This document shows positions 1-8,238 of a stretch of 64,000 nucleotides of DNA, in pieces (within the stretch, counting starts at the first letter, position 1; the number at the start of each line of letters is the position of its first letter). The position numbers and the translations under genes were made by a program. Source of the DNA: Anthocerotibacter panamensis C109 (GTDB lineage Bacteria > Cyanobacteriota > Cyanobacteriia > Gloeobacterales > Anthocerotibacteraceae); the NCBI RefSeq assembly GCF_018389385.1, contig NZ_CP062698.1:2297501-2361500 (forward strand), given 5' to 3'. The notes beneath the pieces are model-generated. The model had not been told where the DNA came from, made no database searches, and worked only from the letters and a program-made list of their open reading frames with translations.

Positions 1-45
1 TAGATTTGATTCTTTTAAAAGAACTAAGTACTGAGCATCTGGAGA

Positions 46-423
46 TCAGAAATCGGTATCATTGATATCAAAACCAGCATACTTTAGCTCCTCCGCATCT
101 TGAGAGGGTCGGATAGTATATTTGCTGGCTACCTTACCATTATTATATATGATCTCTGCTTGTTTCCAGAAGGTGCCAACACCAGGGTCTTTTATAGGCT
201 GAGAAAATATTACTGTTGCCTTCTTGTCTGGACTCTGGATTTTCTTCGAGAGTTCCATCTTTTTTTTACCACCTCTTGCTATTACTATTTCAGGAGAAAG
301 AGTGTTTATTTTTTCAACAGGAATGCTTGACTTATTGGCCTTAAGCAAAGTTGCTGAATCACAGTCTAGGTTAGCTGAAATCACAAGGATAAAGATACAG
401 ATGCCAAAATGAATCTTTTTCAT
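46..423 (-). CDS. small exported protein, possible immunity partner of the upstream toxin-like gene
   Basis: A 125-residue protein begins with Lys-Lys and a hydrophobic stretch typical of a Sec signal peptide (about residues 4-20). A Cys follows at residue 21, but the preceding residues (NLD) do not make a proper lipobox. The mature part is charged and has no domain I recognise. Its start overlaps the stop of the toxin-like gene by 4 bp (420-423), so the two are translationally coupled. In polymorphic-toxin loci the gene directly downstream of the toxin usually encodes the immunity protein, and an exported one would suit a toxin acting in the periplasm or arriving from outside. Coding is AT-richer than most of the window. 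The immunity role is inference from position only. Confidence 0.6.
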   Translation of the reverse strand: MKKIHFGICIFILVISANLDCDSATLLKANKSSIPVEKINTLSPEIVIARGGKKKMELSKKIQSPDKKATVIFSQPIKDPGVGTFWKQAEIIYNNGKVASKYTIRPSQDAEELKYAGFDINDTDF

Positions 424-1268
424 TGCTCCTCCTCACTCCATAACTTTGCTGAACCAATTTTTGTGCTCGGCTTCATGCTCTCAATTTTTTTAGCCCGATC
501 CATCATATCTGGGCCATGCTCTTTGAGAGGGTGTGATGGAGTCCCGAGCTTTCCTTTATTGGTAAGAATCTGCTTTCCTTCTGTAGCTTTTAATCTTCCT
601 GGCTGAGAGAGCTTTGTGTACTGTCCATGAGGATGGTCTAAAACCTTCTTGACCGCCTCCAAACCCTCCCCCATGGCTTCGGACGCCTTTAGTTCAAGAG
701 CAGGCTTGAGCTTGTGGATCTGTTGCGTCAGTGCCTCAATACGTTGGAGTAGACGCTCTGCTTGCTTGGCATTACGGGCAGCTTTGATGGATTTACCCAC
801 CGCATCGCCCAAGTAAGGCACCATCGAGACAAGTGACAACCCCGCACCCAAGTAATCCCCTTTTGCCAAGCTAATCGCCGCACTGATCCCATCCGAGATA
901 GGCGTAGGATCAGCAATCCCTGCCAGATCTGCTGCTGCCTGTGCCATCTCCAGCGCCATTTCCCGGTTGAGGTGCGCTAGTTCTTTCTGGGCTAACTCCA
1001 GCGCCTCATCTGCCTTGGCTGCACCCTTGAGTGGGTTCAGTTGAACCAATTCCTGCCGTTGGGCTTCCGCACTGACAGGTGGAATTCGGATAGGGGATAG
1101 TCTACGCTCACCGGACACGGGCTCACCGGGCACTGAGTTAAAAGGGTTATTGGTGAGGAAATCGTCAGGTAGCGGGGTATAGGTGAGGATGGGTGGTTCA
1201 TCTTCCACGGGCTGCGTCTGAACCACCGGCAGTTTAAACGTAGGAGGATTTTGGCTGACGCGACGCAT
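420..1268 (-). CDS. polymorphic-toxin-like protein with a pre-toxin hydrophobic segment
   Basis: A 282-residue protein. The N-terminal third is Pro-rich and low in complexity. Residues about 115-165 contain the pattern ADPTPISDGISAA...GDYLGAGLSLVSMVPYLGDA followed by a basic helix. This Gly/Ala-rich 'DPTPisDg...vPglGDa' segment is typical of the pre-toxin region that precedes C-terminal toxin domains in bacterial polymorphic toxins. The C-terminal 90 residues include a Lys/Gly-rich stretch with LKEHGPDMMDRAKK, which could hold a catalytic His, but I cannot assign a toxin family. There is no signal peptide and no PAAR, LXG or filament domain, so the export route is not visible. The 4-bp overlap with the small exported gene downstream suggests a toxin-immunity pair. 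Confidence 0.55.
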   Translation of the reverse strand: MRRVSQNPPTFKLPVVQTQPVEDEPPILTYTPLPDDFLTNNPFNSVPGEPVSGERRLSPIRIPPVSAEAQRQELVQLNPLKGAAKADEALELAQKELAHLNREMALEMAQAAADLAGIADPTPISDGISAAISLAKGDYLGAGLSLVSMVPYLGDAVGKSIKAARNAKQAERLLQRIEALTQQIHKLKPALELKASEAMGEGLEAVKKVLDHPHGQYTKLSQPGRLKATEGKQILTNKGKLGTPSHPLKEHGPDMMDRAKKIESMKPSTKIGSAKLWSEEEQ

Positions 1269-1558
1269 AGATGGACATAATTACTCCTAAGCATTGGCGG
1301 CTTCAGGATGATAAGTAGACTTGAGATCACTACACTGAGCTTGAGAATAAACGTTCATAGCCATGGAAGACTATTGGGGATTCTACGCAGAAAACCAGCG
1401 CAAGGATTAGGAGCACCTCATCTTGGTAGGCTGGCGCAGCAGTGGGCTTTTTTGCAAAGAGGAGGATGTAAAAATATTTAGACAAGATTTCCGGGTTACC
1501 CCCATTACCTACTTCTGGGAGAGCAGGTTATTATAGGTTCACTTTCGGAGGAATCTAC

Positions 1559-1873
1559 GTGAAATTACGGAGTGTTGTCTTAGCTACTGTCGCGCTACTA
1601 TCTGCTGCTGCTGTTCGGGCGGATGCGTTCACGCCCCCTTCAGCCCAAACGACTTTAATCTGCACCAATTCGAGCCTCAACGCGGTCGATCACCCAGAAG
1701 ACTACACCAATTGCATCAATGTTGTGATTCCGACAGTCTGTGGTTATTGGGTGGCTAATGGAGACTTCACTAGCCCTCTTTTCGGTAAGTACATGCGGGT
1801 CTGGAATAACTTCTGTTCTGTCTATACAGCTAACAGCACGGATCGGGGATTTAATCCACCACCGGGGGAATAA
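1559..1873 (+). CDS. small secreted cysteine-containing protein
   Basis: A 104-residue protein with a GTG start and a purine-rich GGAGG tract just upstream. The N-terminus is a clear Sec signal peptide with probable cleavage after ADA (about residue 23). The mature part has four Cys residues (ICTN, NCIN, VCGY, FCSV), which could form two disulphides in the periplasm or outside the cell. It ends in a Pro-rich tail. I do not recognise the family. Its 3' end overlaps the 3' end of the convergent regulator gene by 23 bp. Confidence 0.6.
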   Translation: MKLRSVVLATVALLSAAAVRADAFTPPSAQTTLICTNSSLNAVDHPEDYTNCINVVIPTVCGYWVANGDFTSPLFGKYMRVWNNFCSVYTANSTDRGFNPPPGE

Positions 1874-3254
1874 GGCACTCAATAGCTTTCAACAAAGCTT
1901 TGCGTTCTACTGGCTCCCAATACTGCACGGTCTTCGGGAAGTGTTCATTAATCCGGCCAATCCACTCCAGGACCGGCTTAAGGGCTCCACTTCCCAACAG
2001 CTCAAGGACTGTTTTCACGTTAGTGGTATGGTCCCATAAGGGATTGAAAGGCTCTTCTTTGAGTTGTTCTAGCCCCTCAAGCGCCAGTACTCGGGCTTGT
2101 TGAAGGTTAGATCTTTCCGCAATCCGGGCCATGCCTAAAGTAGCTTCAAAAGAACGCATCGTTTGTGCTGACTGCTGATAATAGTCCTCAGCTTCTACTA
2201 AACTCTCCAAGTTGCTTGTAGACAGGGCGCGACGCTCCGCATTAAACCCTAGACTGTAGAGCAACCAAGCTTTGAAATGCTTCTCCTCCTCACGGAAGGC
2301 AAAGCGGACCGCTTTTAGTAAAACAGCTTCTGCCTTGTCGTAATTCCTATGATTGGTTAAAGAATAGCCCAAGTTACCCCAAAGTATGATGGATTTGGTT
2401 AGGCTTTCTTCCATTGTGAGGTCAGCCATTTGGTACGCCTCCACCGCGACTTCCCAATCGCATTGAGTTTGCGCAATGAATCCTTTCCCAAAAAGTGCCA
2501 TCCAGCGATAGTGCGGGAAATCTTCACGAGCAGTAATAATAGCTCGGTCGTAGGCATCTACGGCTTCAGGGAAATATCCCTGACGCAGGTAGACATTGCC
2601 CAAGTTTGCCAGGGCAGCAGCTTTTTGCTCGCGGGCGTGCGCTAAATTCGTGTCCTTGAGGCGTTCAGAAAGCTCCAGAACCCGATCAAAATGCTCATGG
2701 CAGTCTTCCAGACATTCCCGTTGCGTGCATTCCAGATACGCACAACACCCCAGTAGACGGAGCGCCTTGCACTGACGATAGAGATCATGGCAGGCTTCAG
2801 CCATTTTCAGGGCGCGGGTCAATTCAGTGCGGGCGTTCTGGATCTGTCCTAGATCCAAATACGCTTTACCCCGCTGGATCTGGTCCTCCAGGAGAATTTG
2901 TGCCTCTTTCGCATCCATGGGCAACAGCGACAATACATGGTTGACCCGTTGGAGTTGCTCCATTTTTTCGTTCAGTTCGGCGGTTTCGCAGGTGGGTAGC
3001 CCGTCTGTCCCCCCTTTGCCGTAAAGCCACAGACGATATAACTCTTCTATAGAGATACCCATGCCCTTGGCAATCTTGCCTAGGGTGACTGATGCCGGGT
3101 TAGCGTCGGGGAGCATACTTTGGCGCATCCCTCGCGGAGAGAGTCCGCAGCGAGCTGCTAATTGAGCGAGGTTGAGCCGTTGGGTGACCATAAAATCAAA
3201 AATTACCTGTCCCAAAGGAGAACAGGCTTCACGTTGGAGCTTAAGTTTTGCCAT
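1851..3254 (-). CDS. XRE-family regulator with C-terminal TPR repeats
   Basis: A 467-residue protein. Residues about 12-75 form a helix-turn-helix of the Cro/CI (XRE) type (LAQLAARCGLSPRGMRQ, then a recognition-helix region ending in ISIEELYRLW). The remaining 350 residues are helical repeats with TPR signatures, for example ALANLGNVYLRQGYFPEAVDAYDRAI and LWGNLGYSLTNHRNYDKAEAVL. This arrangement is typical of regulators whose DNA binding is controlled through the TPR domain by a peptide or protein partner. The gene to its 3' side encodes a small secreted protein on the opposite strand. A functional link is possible but not shown. Length and start look complete. Confidence 0.8.
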   Translation of the reverse strand: MAKLKLQREACSPLGQVIFDFMVTQRLNLAQLAARCGLSPRGMRQSMLPDANPASVTLGKIAKGMGISIEELYRLWLYGKGGTDGLPTCETAELNEKMEQLQRVNHVLSLLPMDAKEAQILLEDQIQRGKAYLDLGQIQNARTELTRALKMAEACHDLYRQCKALRLLGCCAYLECTQRECLEDCHEHFDRVLELSERLKDTNLAHAREQKAAALANLGNVYLRQGYFPEAVDAYDRAIITAREDFPHYRWMALFGKGFIAQTQCDWEVAVEAYQMADLTMEESLTKSIILWGNLGYSLTNHRNYDKAEAVLLKAVRFAFREEEKHFKAWLLYSLGFNAERRALSTSNLESLVEAEDYYQQSAQTMRSFEATLGMARIAERSNLQQARVLALEGLEQLKEEPFNPLWDHTTNVKTVLELLGSGALKPVLEWIGRINEHFPKTVQYWEPVERKALLKAIECLIPPVVD

Positions 3255-3469
3255 GATGGGGAATTTATCTCCGTAGAATCACGACCACTATATCACTTTA
3301 CTTCTCTAATATGAGGTACTAAGATCCTGATTAATCACACTCCAAAATTGCAATTTCAGGGTATGCTGCACCGCTATTGCCCCTTGTCTACCCGATTTGG
3401 GCTGTAGACGTCTCTATGCATCAGCGATTAGGAGTACCATCCGTTTCACATCCAGAAAAGGTGTCTCTC

Positions 3470-4033
3470 ATGAGCCTCATTTATGTCTACCTCGGTTCAA
3501 CATTTTTGATCGAACAGTATCCTGATGGCACCTGCGTTCTCTTGCGGGATGGAGAAATGCCTTTTTACGCCGAAAGTCTTTCCTGGTTTGATGACTGGGA
3601 TGAGGATATCAATGTAGATTTGATGACCCCTAAACTGTACCAACGCCCCGATATTTTTGTCGAACCGTGCACCTTACCCAGCGGGCATACCGTCCGCCCT
3701 GTGCGTTTTCATAGCGAAAACACTGCTGAAATCTTGGTCCATCGCTGGGGCTTTGTGCTCCAGGACCCGCAAGGGAATGTGACCTTGACCAATCTCTACG
3801 GCGAAATCCTGTATCCCATCACCGTCAGCGCCTATTGCCTGTATGACACTCCTGATTATCAGCGGACCGCCCAGAACTATTTCGAGCACCAAACCTACCC
3901 AGACTGTGTCCCTGCATTTATCGGAGATGCCCTTGCACGAATGCAGTGGCGACCTGTGGTGTATGGCACCCCCAGTACTTGGCAGATGCCCGCTGCGCTG
4001 CCTAGTTCCATGGCAGAGGTGCCGACGCATTGA
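3470..4033 (+). CDS. conserved-looking hypothetical protein
   Basis: The reading frame is open from a TTG at 3377, but the ATG at 3470 is preceded by GAAAAGG and starts a cleaner protein of 187 residues beginning MSLIYVYLGSTFLIEQYPDG. It is acidic and rich in Tyr, Trp and Pro, with no signal peptide or membrane span. Codon use matches the neighbouring core genes, so it is probably real. I recognise no family. It is followed after 61 bp by the oxidoreductase gene. Confidence 0.55.
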   Translation: MSLIYVYLGSTFLIEQYPDGTCVLLRDGEMPFYAESLSWFDDWDEDINVDLMTPKLYQRPDIFVEPCTLPSGHTVRPVRFHSENTAEILVHRWGFVLQDPQGNVTLTNLYGEILYPITVSAYCLYDTPDYQRTAQNYFEHQTYPDCVPAFIGDALARMQWRPVVYGTPSTWQMPAALPSSMAEVPTH

Positions 4034-4094
4034 TGGTGACCGGATCGCTCCAGCTCCACAGTAGAATACAGGTCTCAGTGAAGGCAGGGATTCC

Positions 4095-5183
4095 ATGACG
4101 ATTGGGGTCGGCGTAGTCGGGACGGGTTTTGGGGAGAAAGTCCATATTCCTGGATTTCAGGCGATTCCCAGATGCGCGGTGCTCGGGATTTTGGGGAATG
4201 ACCCGGCTCGTGCCCGTGCAGTAGCGCTGAAGCATGACATTCCCATGGTCTTTGAGACGATAGAGGCGATGGTGCAGCACCCGGATATTCAAGCGGTCAG
4301 CGTCAGCACGCCCCCCCACCTGCACTATCCCCAAGGGCTGACTGTTCTGAGGGCAGATAAGCACCTCCTTCTAGAAAAACCTACCGCTCTGAACGCCCAA
4401 GAGGCTCAAGCCCTCCTGATGGAGGCTCAACAACGGGGTCTGGTCCATGCCCTGGATTTTGAATTTCGGATGGTCCCAGAGTGGCTGTACCTCAAGGAAT
4501 TGCTCGACCGGCGCGTTGTGGGGGCTTTGCGCTTGGTGGAGGTCGTCTGGGAAGTGCAAGGGCGGGCGGACCCGTGCCGTCCCTGGAACTGGTATTCCGA
4601 AGCGAGCAAAGGGGGCGGAGCCCTAGGCGCGATAGGTTCTCACGCCTTTGATTACCTGGAGTGGCTGTTAGGCTCCCTGGTGCGACTTAGTGCCCAACTC
4701 ACAACTGCGATAGTTGAGCGTCCAAATAGCCAGGGGCGCTTCCAAGCTGTAGATAGTGACGACACCTGCATGGTTATGTTTAGGCTGGCGGACGGAACTC
4801 CGGGGAGTATGGTCCTCAGCACTGCCACTTGGCGCGGGCAGGGGCACTGGGTCCGCATCTACGGTGAAGCGGGGACGCTGGTCTTGGGTAGCCCCAACCT
4901 AGCCGACTATGTCCATGGGTTCCGCGTCTGGCGGGCGGTTCCGGGCGGGGAGTTGTTAGAGGAGCCCATTCCCGAAAGGCTACAGTTTCCCCAGTCCTAT
5001 GCGGATGGACGGCTGGCTCCGTTTAAGGCGTTGGCTGAACGGTTTATCGCCAGCATTGAGCGTAAGGTTCCTATGAGCCCTTCTCTGGTGGAAGGGTTGC
5101 GCAGTCAGGTCTTGATCGACACAGCCCGCCGCGCCCATACCGAAGGCTGCTGGCTTGCGGTGGACGCCTCCTCATGCCCTTGA
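4095..5183 (+). CDS. Gfo/Idh/MocA-family NAD(P)-dependent oxidoreductase
   Basis: A 362-residue protein. The N-terminal Rossmann fold shows GVVGTGFGEKVHIPGF (glycine-rich nucleotide loop), followed by the family marker LLEKPTALN (the EKP motif, about residues 93-96) that contacts NAD(P) and substrate. The C-terminal half is the alpha/beta dimerisation domain, with GGGALGAIGSHAFDYLEWL holding the conserved His after GSH. Such enzymes oxidise or reduce sugars, inositols or related alcohols; the substrate cannot be read from sequence. Its 3' end overlaps the start of the DNA methyltransferase gene by 10 bp, so the two are probably cotranscribed although functionally unrelated. Confidence 0.88.
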   Translation: MTIGVGVVGTGFGEKVHIPGFQAIPRCAVLGILGNDPARARAVALKHDIPMVFETIEAMVQHPDIQAVSVSTPPHLHYPQGLTVLRADKHLLLEKPTALNAQEAQALLMEAQQRGLVHALDFEFRMVPEWLYLKELLDRRVVGALRLVEVVWEVQGRADPCRPWNWYSEASKGGGALGAIGSHAFDYLEWLLGSLVRLSAQLTTAIVERPNSQGRFQAVDSDDTCMVMFRLADGTPGSMVLSTATWRGQGHWVRIYGEAGTLVLGSPNLADYVHGFRVWRAVPGGELLEEPIPERLQFPQSYADGRLAPFKALAERFIASIERKVPMSPSLVEGLRSQVLIDTARRAHTEGCWLAVDASSCP

Positions 5184-6697
5184 GCGATGCAGAAAAAACG
5201 CACCTCAAAGCCCTCATTGACCGCGATGAGCCCTTGCCGCTCCACTACCGCGACCGGCTCTTTGCGGCTGAGATAGCGCTGGTCTGGCCTGATAAGACCC
5301 GCCCGCCCGCCCCGGAAATCCCGGATCTCATCGTGCGCGAGCAAATTGGGCCGTGCCGGGAGGGCTGGGTGAACCGTCTGCTTTGGGGTGATAATCGGCT
5401 GGCTTTGGCTGCCCTACAGGGTGTACTCAAAGAACCCCTGATGGCTGTGGGCGGGGTAAAGCTTATCTATATAGACCCGCCTTTTGCCAGTGGGCTGGAC
5501 TTTGCTGTGGCCCTGCGGGTTGGGGATACCAAGGTCTCACAGCGGGCCTACCGCGACGGGCTGGCCTTGGATATTTATCTGGGCATGATGTACGAGCGGC
5601 TGGTCCTGATGCGCGAAATCCTGAGCGACGAGGGCAGTATCTATGTGCACTGTGACTGGCGGGTGAGTGCACACCTGCGGCTGGTCATGGATGAGATTTT
5701 TGGTCGGGCACAGTTTCAGAATGAGATCTGTTGGGCCTACCGCAGTCAGGGGGCGGGGCGCAGACGTTACGCCCGCAAGCATGACACGATTCTCTTTTAT
5801 ACCAAGTCCGACCGCTGGACGTTTCATCCCGAGACGGAGCGCTCCTACATGCAGCACCGCTACGGCTTCGCCAAGGAGGATTTCAAGCTGGACGAAGCGG
5901 GCAGACAGTACCGGGATGCCTTGGTCCGCGATGTCTGGGAAATCCCTGCCCTCCAATCGGCTACCCGCGAGCGCTGGGGCTATGACACCCAAAAACCCGA
6001 AGCCCTGCTCAGACGCATCCTTGCCTGCTCTTCCAACCCAGGGGATCTGGTGGCTGATTTTTTTTGTGGTTCGGGCACGACCCTAGCTGTAGCCCAGCAG
6101 TTGGGCCGCAAGTGGCTGGGCTGCGACGAAAGCCCCTATGCCCTCCACACCGCCCGCAAACGGCTCAGTTCTTTATCAGGTTTTGAAATCCTACACTTGG
6201 TTAGCTCCTCTGGGGGGGGCCCTGCCCCGCTATCTCCTGGCGGGATCGAGCTTCAGCCTATCGTCGGGGTCAGTCCGGGGGGCGAGAGCACCGTTCAGAT
6301 TCAGCTCAAGGGCTTTTATCCTGCTCAACCGCTCGCCTCGCTCGAAGCTGTCAAGGCGAGCCTCAAACCCGGTCAGCAGACACTGGTCGTAGTGGAGGGG
6401 CAAGGGGTCCGCTTGCACCGCCCGCGTCAAGGAGCCTGCACCCAAAAGACCTTGACGCACACCTGGAGCGATTGGATCGACTATTGGGCTGTGGATTTCA
6501 CTTCAGAGGAATCGACTGTTTTTTGCTGTACGTGGCAGAGCTTCCGCACCCGCCAACAGCCTGCCCTCGAACTCACCAGCAGAGCCTACCGCTATCCTAA
6601 GCCGGGGCGCTACGCGATTACTGTTCAGGTGATCGACCTGTTCGGTCAAGAGACTCGGGAAGTTATCCGCGTGGACCTGACCGATGTTCAAGGCTGA
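5174..6697 (+). CDS. orphan DNA (adenine-N6) methyltransferase, beta-class order
   Basis: A 507-residue protein. Motif IV appears first as YIDPPF (about residues 99-104) and the SAM-binding motif I later as FFCGSGTT (about residues 296-303). That order is the beta class, as in type III Mod proteins. QKPEALLRRIL just before motif I is the usual motif X. About 150 residues follow motif I and do not look like methyltransferase; they contain beta-rich sequence with a PGRYAITVQVIDLFG segment resembling an Ig/PKD-like strand pattern. No restriction endonuclease is adjacent, so this is probably a solitary methyltransferase for regulation or protection. Its last 10 bp overlap the convergent SLOG-like gene. 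Confidence 0.82.
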   Translation: MPLSDAEKTHLKALIDRDEPLPLHYRDRLFAAEIALVWPDKTRPPAPEIPDLIVREQIGPCREGWVNRLLWGDNRLALAALQGVLKEPLMAVGGVKLIYIDPPFASGLDFAVALRVGDTKVSQRAYRDGLALDIYLGMMYERLVLMREILSDEGSIYVHCDWRVSAHLRLVMDEIFGRAQFQNEICWAYRSQGAGRRRYARKHDTILFYTKSDRWTFHPETERSYMQHRYGFAKEDFKLDEAGRQYRDALVRDVWEIPALQSATRERWGYDTQKPEALLRRILACSSNPGDLVADFFCGSGTTLAVAQQLGRKWLGCDESPYALHTARKRLSSLSGFEILHLVSSSGGGPAPLSPGGIELQPIVGVSPGGESTVQIQLKGFYPAQPLASLEAVKASLKPGQQTLVVVEGQGVRLHRPRQGACTQKTLTHTWSDWIDYWAVDFTSEESTVFCCTWQSFRTRQQPALELTSRAYRYPKPGRYAITVQVIDLFGQETREVIRVDLTDVQG

Positions 6698-7209
6698 AGC
6701 TCATCTAGACGTGCCCGAAATTTCCACCGGACGCGCTCCTGAAACAAGTTGTAGCACCGGATGCCCTGCACCGCTGCCAAGGCTACTGCTGTGCGGGTTG
6801 CACCTTGAATCAGGCCATGGGAGTCGATAGGTGCGTAGCAAAGCAAAAAATCAGAGGGCGTGTTGAGGTCCGCCCCGAGCAGTTGATAGACACTGAGGAT
6901 ATGGGCGCGACGAGAGAAAGGATTGTACTCGGGCCAGTCAGGGTGGAGCCCTTCTGCAATGCGGGTCGCCGCCAAGAGGTGGGGGAGTTCTTCCTGTACC
7001 GTACCTCTGACGATCTGGTAAGGCAAAAAAACTTCGCAGTCCTCCTCTGCACCCTGACGTAGCGCTTTCTCTACGCCACGGGCTCCTCCGGTACGCAAAA
7101 TGTTCCCGGTAGCCGCCAGATGTCGGGCGATGCGAGTAAGTAGGTGCGCAATATCCGGGGCCACTTCACGGCTGCCGATCCCTGTGTAAAATCCGGTAGT
7201 CTTGGTCAT
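6688..7209 (-). CDS. DprA/SLOG-like nucleotide-binding Rossmann protein
   Basis: A 173-residue protein beginning FYTGIGSREVAPDIAHLL, then LAATGNILRTGGARGVEKA. The paired pattern 'GIGSRe..p' and 'lrtGGA.GvE.al..GA' is the phosphate-binding signature of the SLOG/DprA-like fold found in small phage and bacterial proteins. Later segments (FLPYQIV, HPDWPEYNPFSRRAHILSV, GADLNTPSDFLLCYAP, GGATRTAVALA-type loop) match the layout of phage-encoded members. SLOG proteins bind nucleotides or nucleic-acid ends, and several act in defence as nucleotide sensors. Function here is unknown. It is convergent with the methyltransferase gene, overlapping by 10 bp. Confidence 0.6.
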   Translation of the reverse strand: MTKTTGFYTGIGSREVAPDIAHLLTRIARHLAATGNILRTGGARGVEKALRQGAEEDCEVFLPYQIVRGTVQEELPHLLAATRIAEGLHPDWPEYNPFSRRAHILSVYQLLGADLNTPSDFLLCYAPIDSHGLIQGATRTAVALAAVQGIRCYNLFQERVRWKFRARLDELQP

Positions 7210-7299
7210 CGCAGGTCAAATCGCCTCTGAGCTAGCCTACCCGTGCATTGGCTAAAAACCATGTCCACTATCAAGGACAGAGGGCGATACGATAAACCC

Positions 7300-8238
7300 A
7301 TGACAGACACCCTTGCAATCCATGGCGCAACGCACTTTGTCGGGCTGATCGGCGATCCTGTAGCCCATTCTCTTTCTCCAGGGATGCACAACCAAGCACT
7401 GGCACACATGGGCCTCCATTGGGTATATCTGCCCTTTGCAGTCCCGGCTAACCAATTGGAGGGGGCTGTGCGCGGGCTCTGGAGCCTGGGATGTCAGGGG
7501 TTTAATCTCACCATCCCCCATAAAGAACGCGTGCTCCCTCTGCTACAAGACCTGACTCCCGTAGCCCGTCAAGTCGGTGCTGTGAATACTGTCTTGCGTA
7601 CTGCGAAAGGCTGGTTGGGGGATAACACCGACGTTGCAGGCTTCATGGCTCCTTTGCAGGAACAGGATTGGCACGCAGCCCACGCTCTAGTGCTGGGCAG
7701 TGGCGGTGCTGCTCGCGCTGCGCTCGCTGGCTGTCTACGTCTTGGCTTCACCACGGTCTATGTCTGGGGGCGCAACCGCTCTGCCCTAGAGAAAATTCAG
7801 CAGGACTTTCCTCTTGTGCAGCCCCTTTTGGCCCTAGCGCCTGGTGTCCTCAAAGCCTGCACGCTGGTAGTAAACACCACACCGCTGGGGATGGCTGGTC
7901 ACGCGCAGCAAGGCGCGTCCCCTCTTACAGACCAGCAACTGGCACAGTTATCCCCGCAGACCCTGGTCTACGACCTGGTCTATGTCCCCGAGCAGACGCC
8001 CTTACTCCAGGCGGCGGAGCGGCAGGGGCTCAAGACGCAAGGCGGGCTTAGGATGCTGGTGGAACAAGGGGCTGAGGCGCTAGCCCACTGGACAGGGCAG
8101 CCGGTGCCGGTCGGGGTGATGTTGGCGCAGGCGTCCCGGCACTTGTCTCAACGAGTAGGAACGGTCCTTCCTCCCGCAATACCCGGACCTGAAGCACGTC
8201 CTCGACCCAATGGAGGTCAACCCGGCGCACAATCATGA
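7300..8238 (+). CDS. aroE: shikimate dehydrogenase
   Basis: AroE reduces 3-dehydroshikimate to shikimate with NADPH in the shikimate pathway. The ATG at 7300 opens with FVGLIGDPVAHSLSPGMHN, the shikimate-binding SxS region. NLTIPHKE carries the catalytic Lys, GAVNTV and DNTDVAGF carry the Asn/Asp pair, and VLGSGGAARAALAGCLRLG is the NADP loop. A GTG at 7243 is in frame but has no added homology. The protein is 312 residues against roughly 270-290 for the family. The excess lies after about residue 285 and reads through into the antisense of the convergent glycosyltransferase gene, so the last 25-30 residues are probably a non-conserved tail. Confidence 0.92.
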   Translation: MTDTLAIHGATHFVGLIGDPVAHSLSPGMHNQALAHMGLHWVYLPFAVPANQLEGAVRGLWSLGCQGFNLTIPHKERVLPLLQDLTPVARQVGAVNTVLRTAKGWLGDNTDVAGFMAPLQEQDWHAAHALVLGSGGAARAALAGCLRLGFTTVYVWGRNRSALEKIQQDFPLVQPLLALAPGVLKACTLVVNTTPLGMAGHAQQGASPLTDQQLAQLSPQTLVYDLVYVPEQTPLLQAAERQGLKTQGGLRMLVEQGAEALAHWTGQPVPVGVMLAQASRHLSQRVGTVLPPAIPGPEARPRPNGGQPGAQS

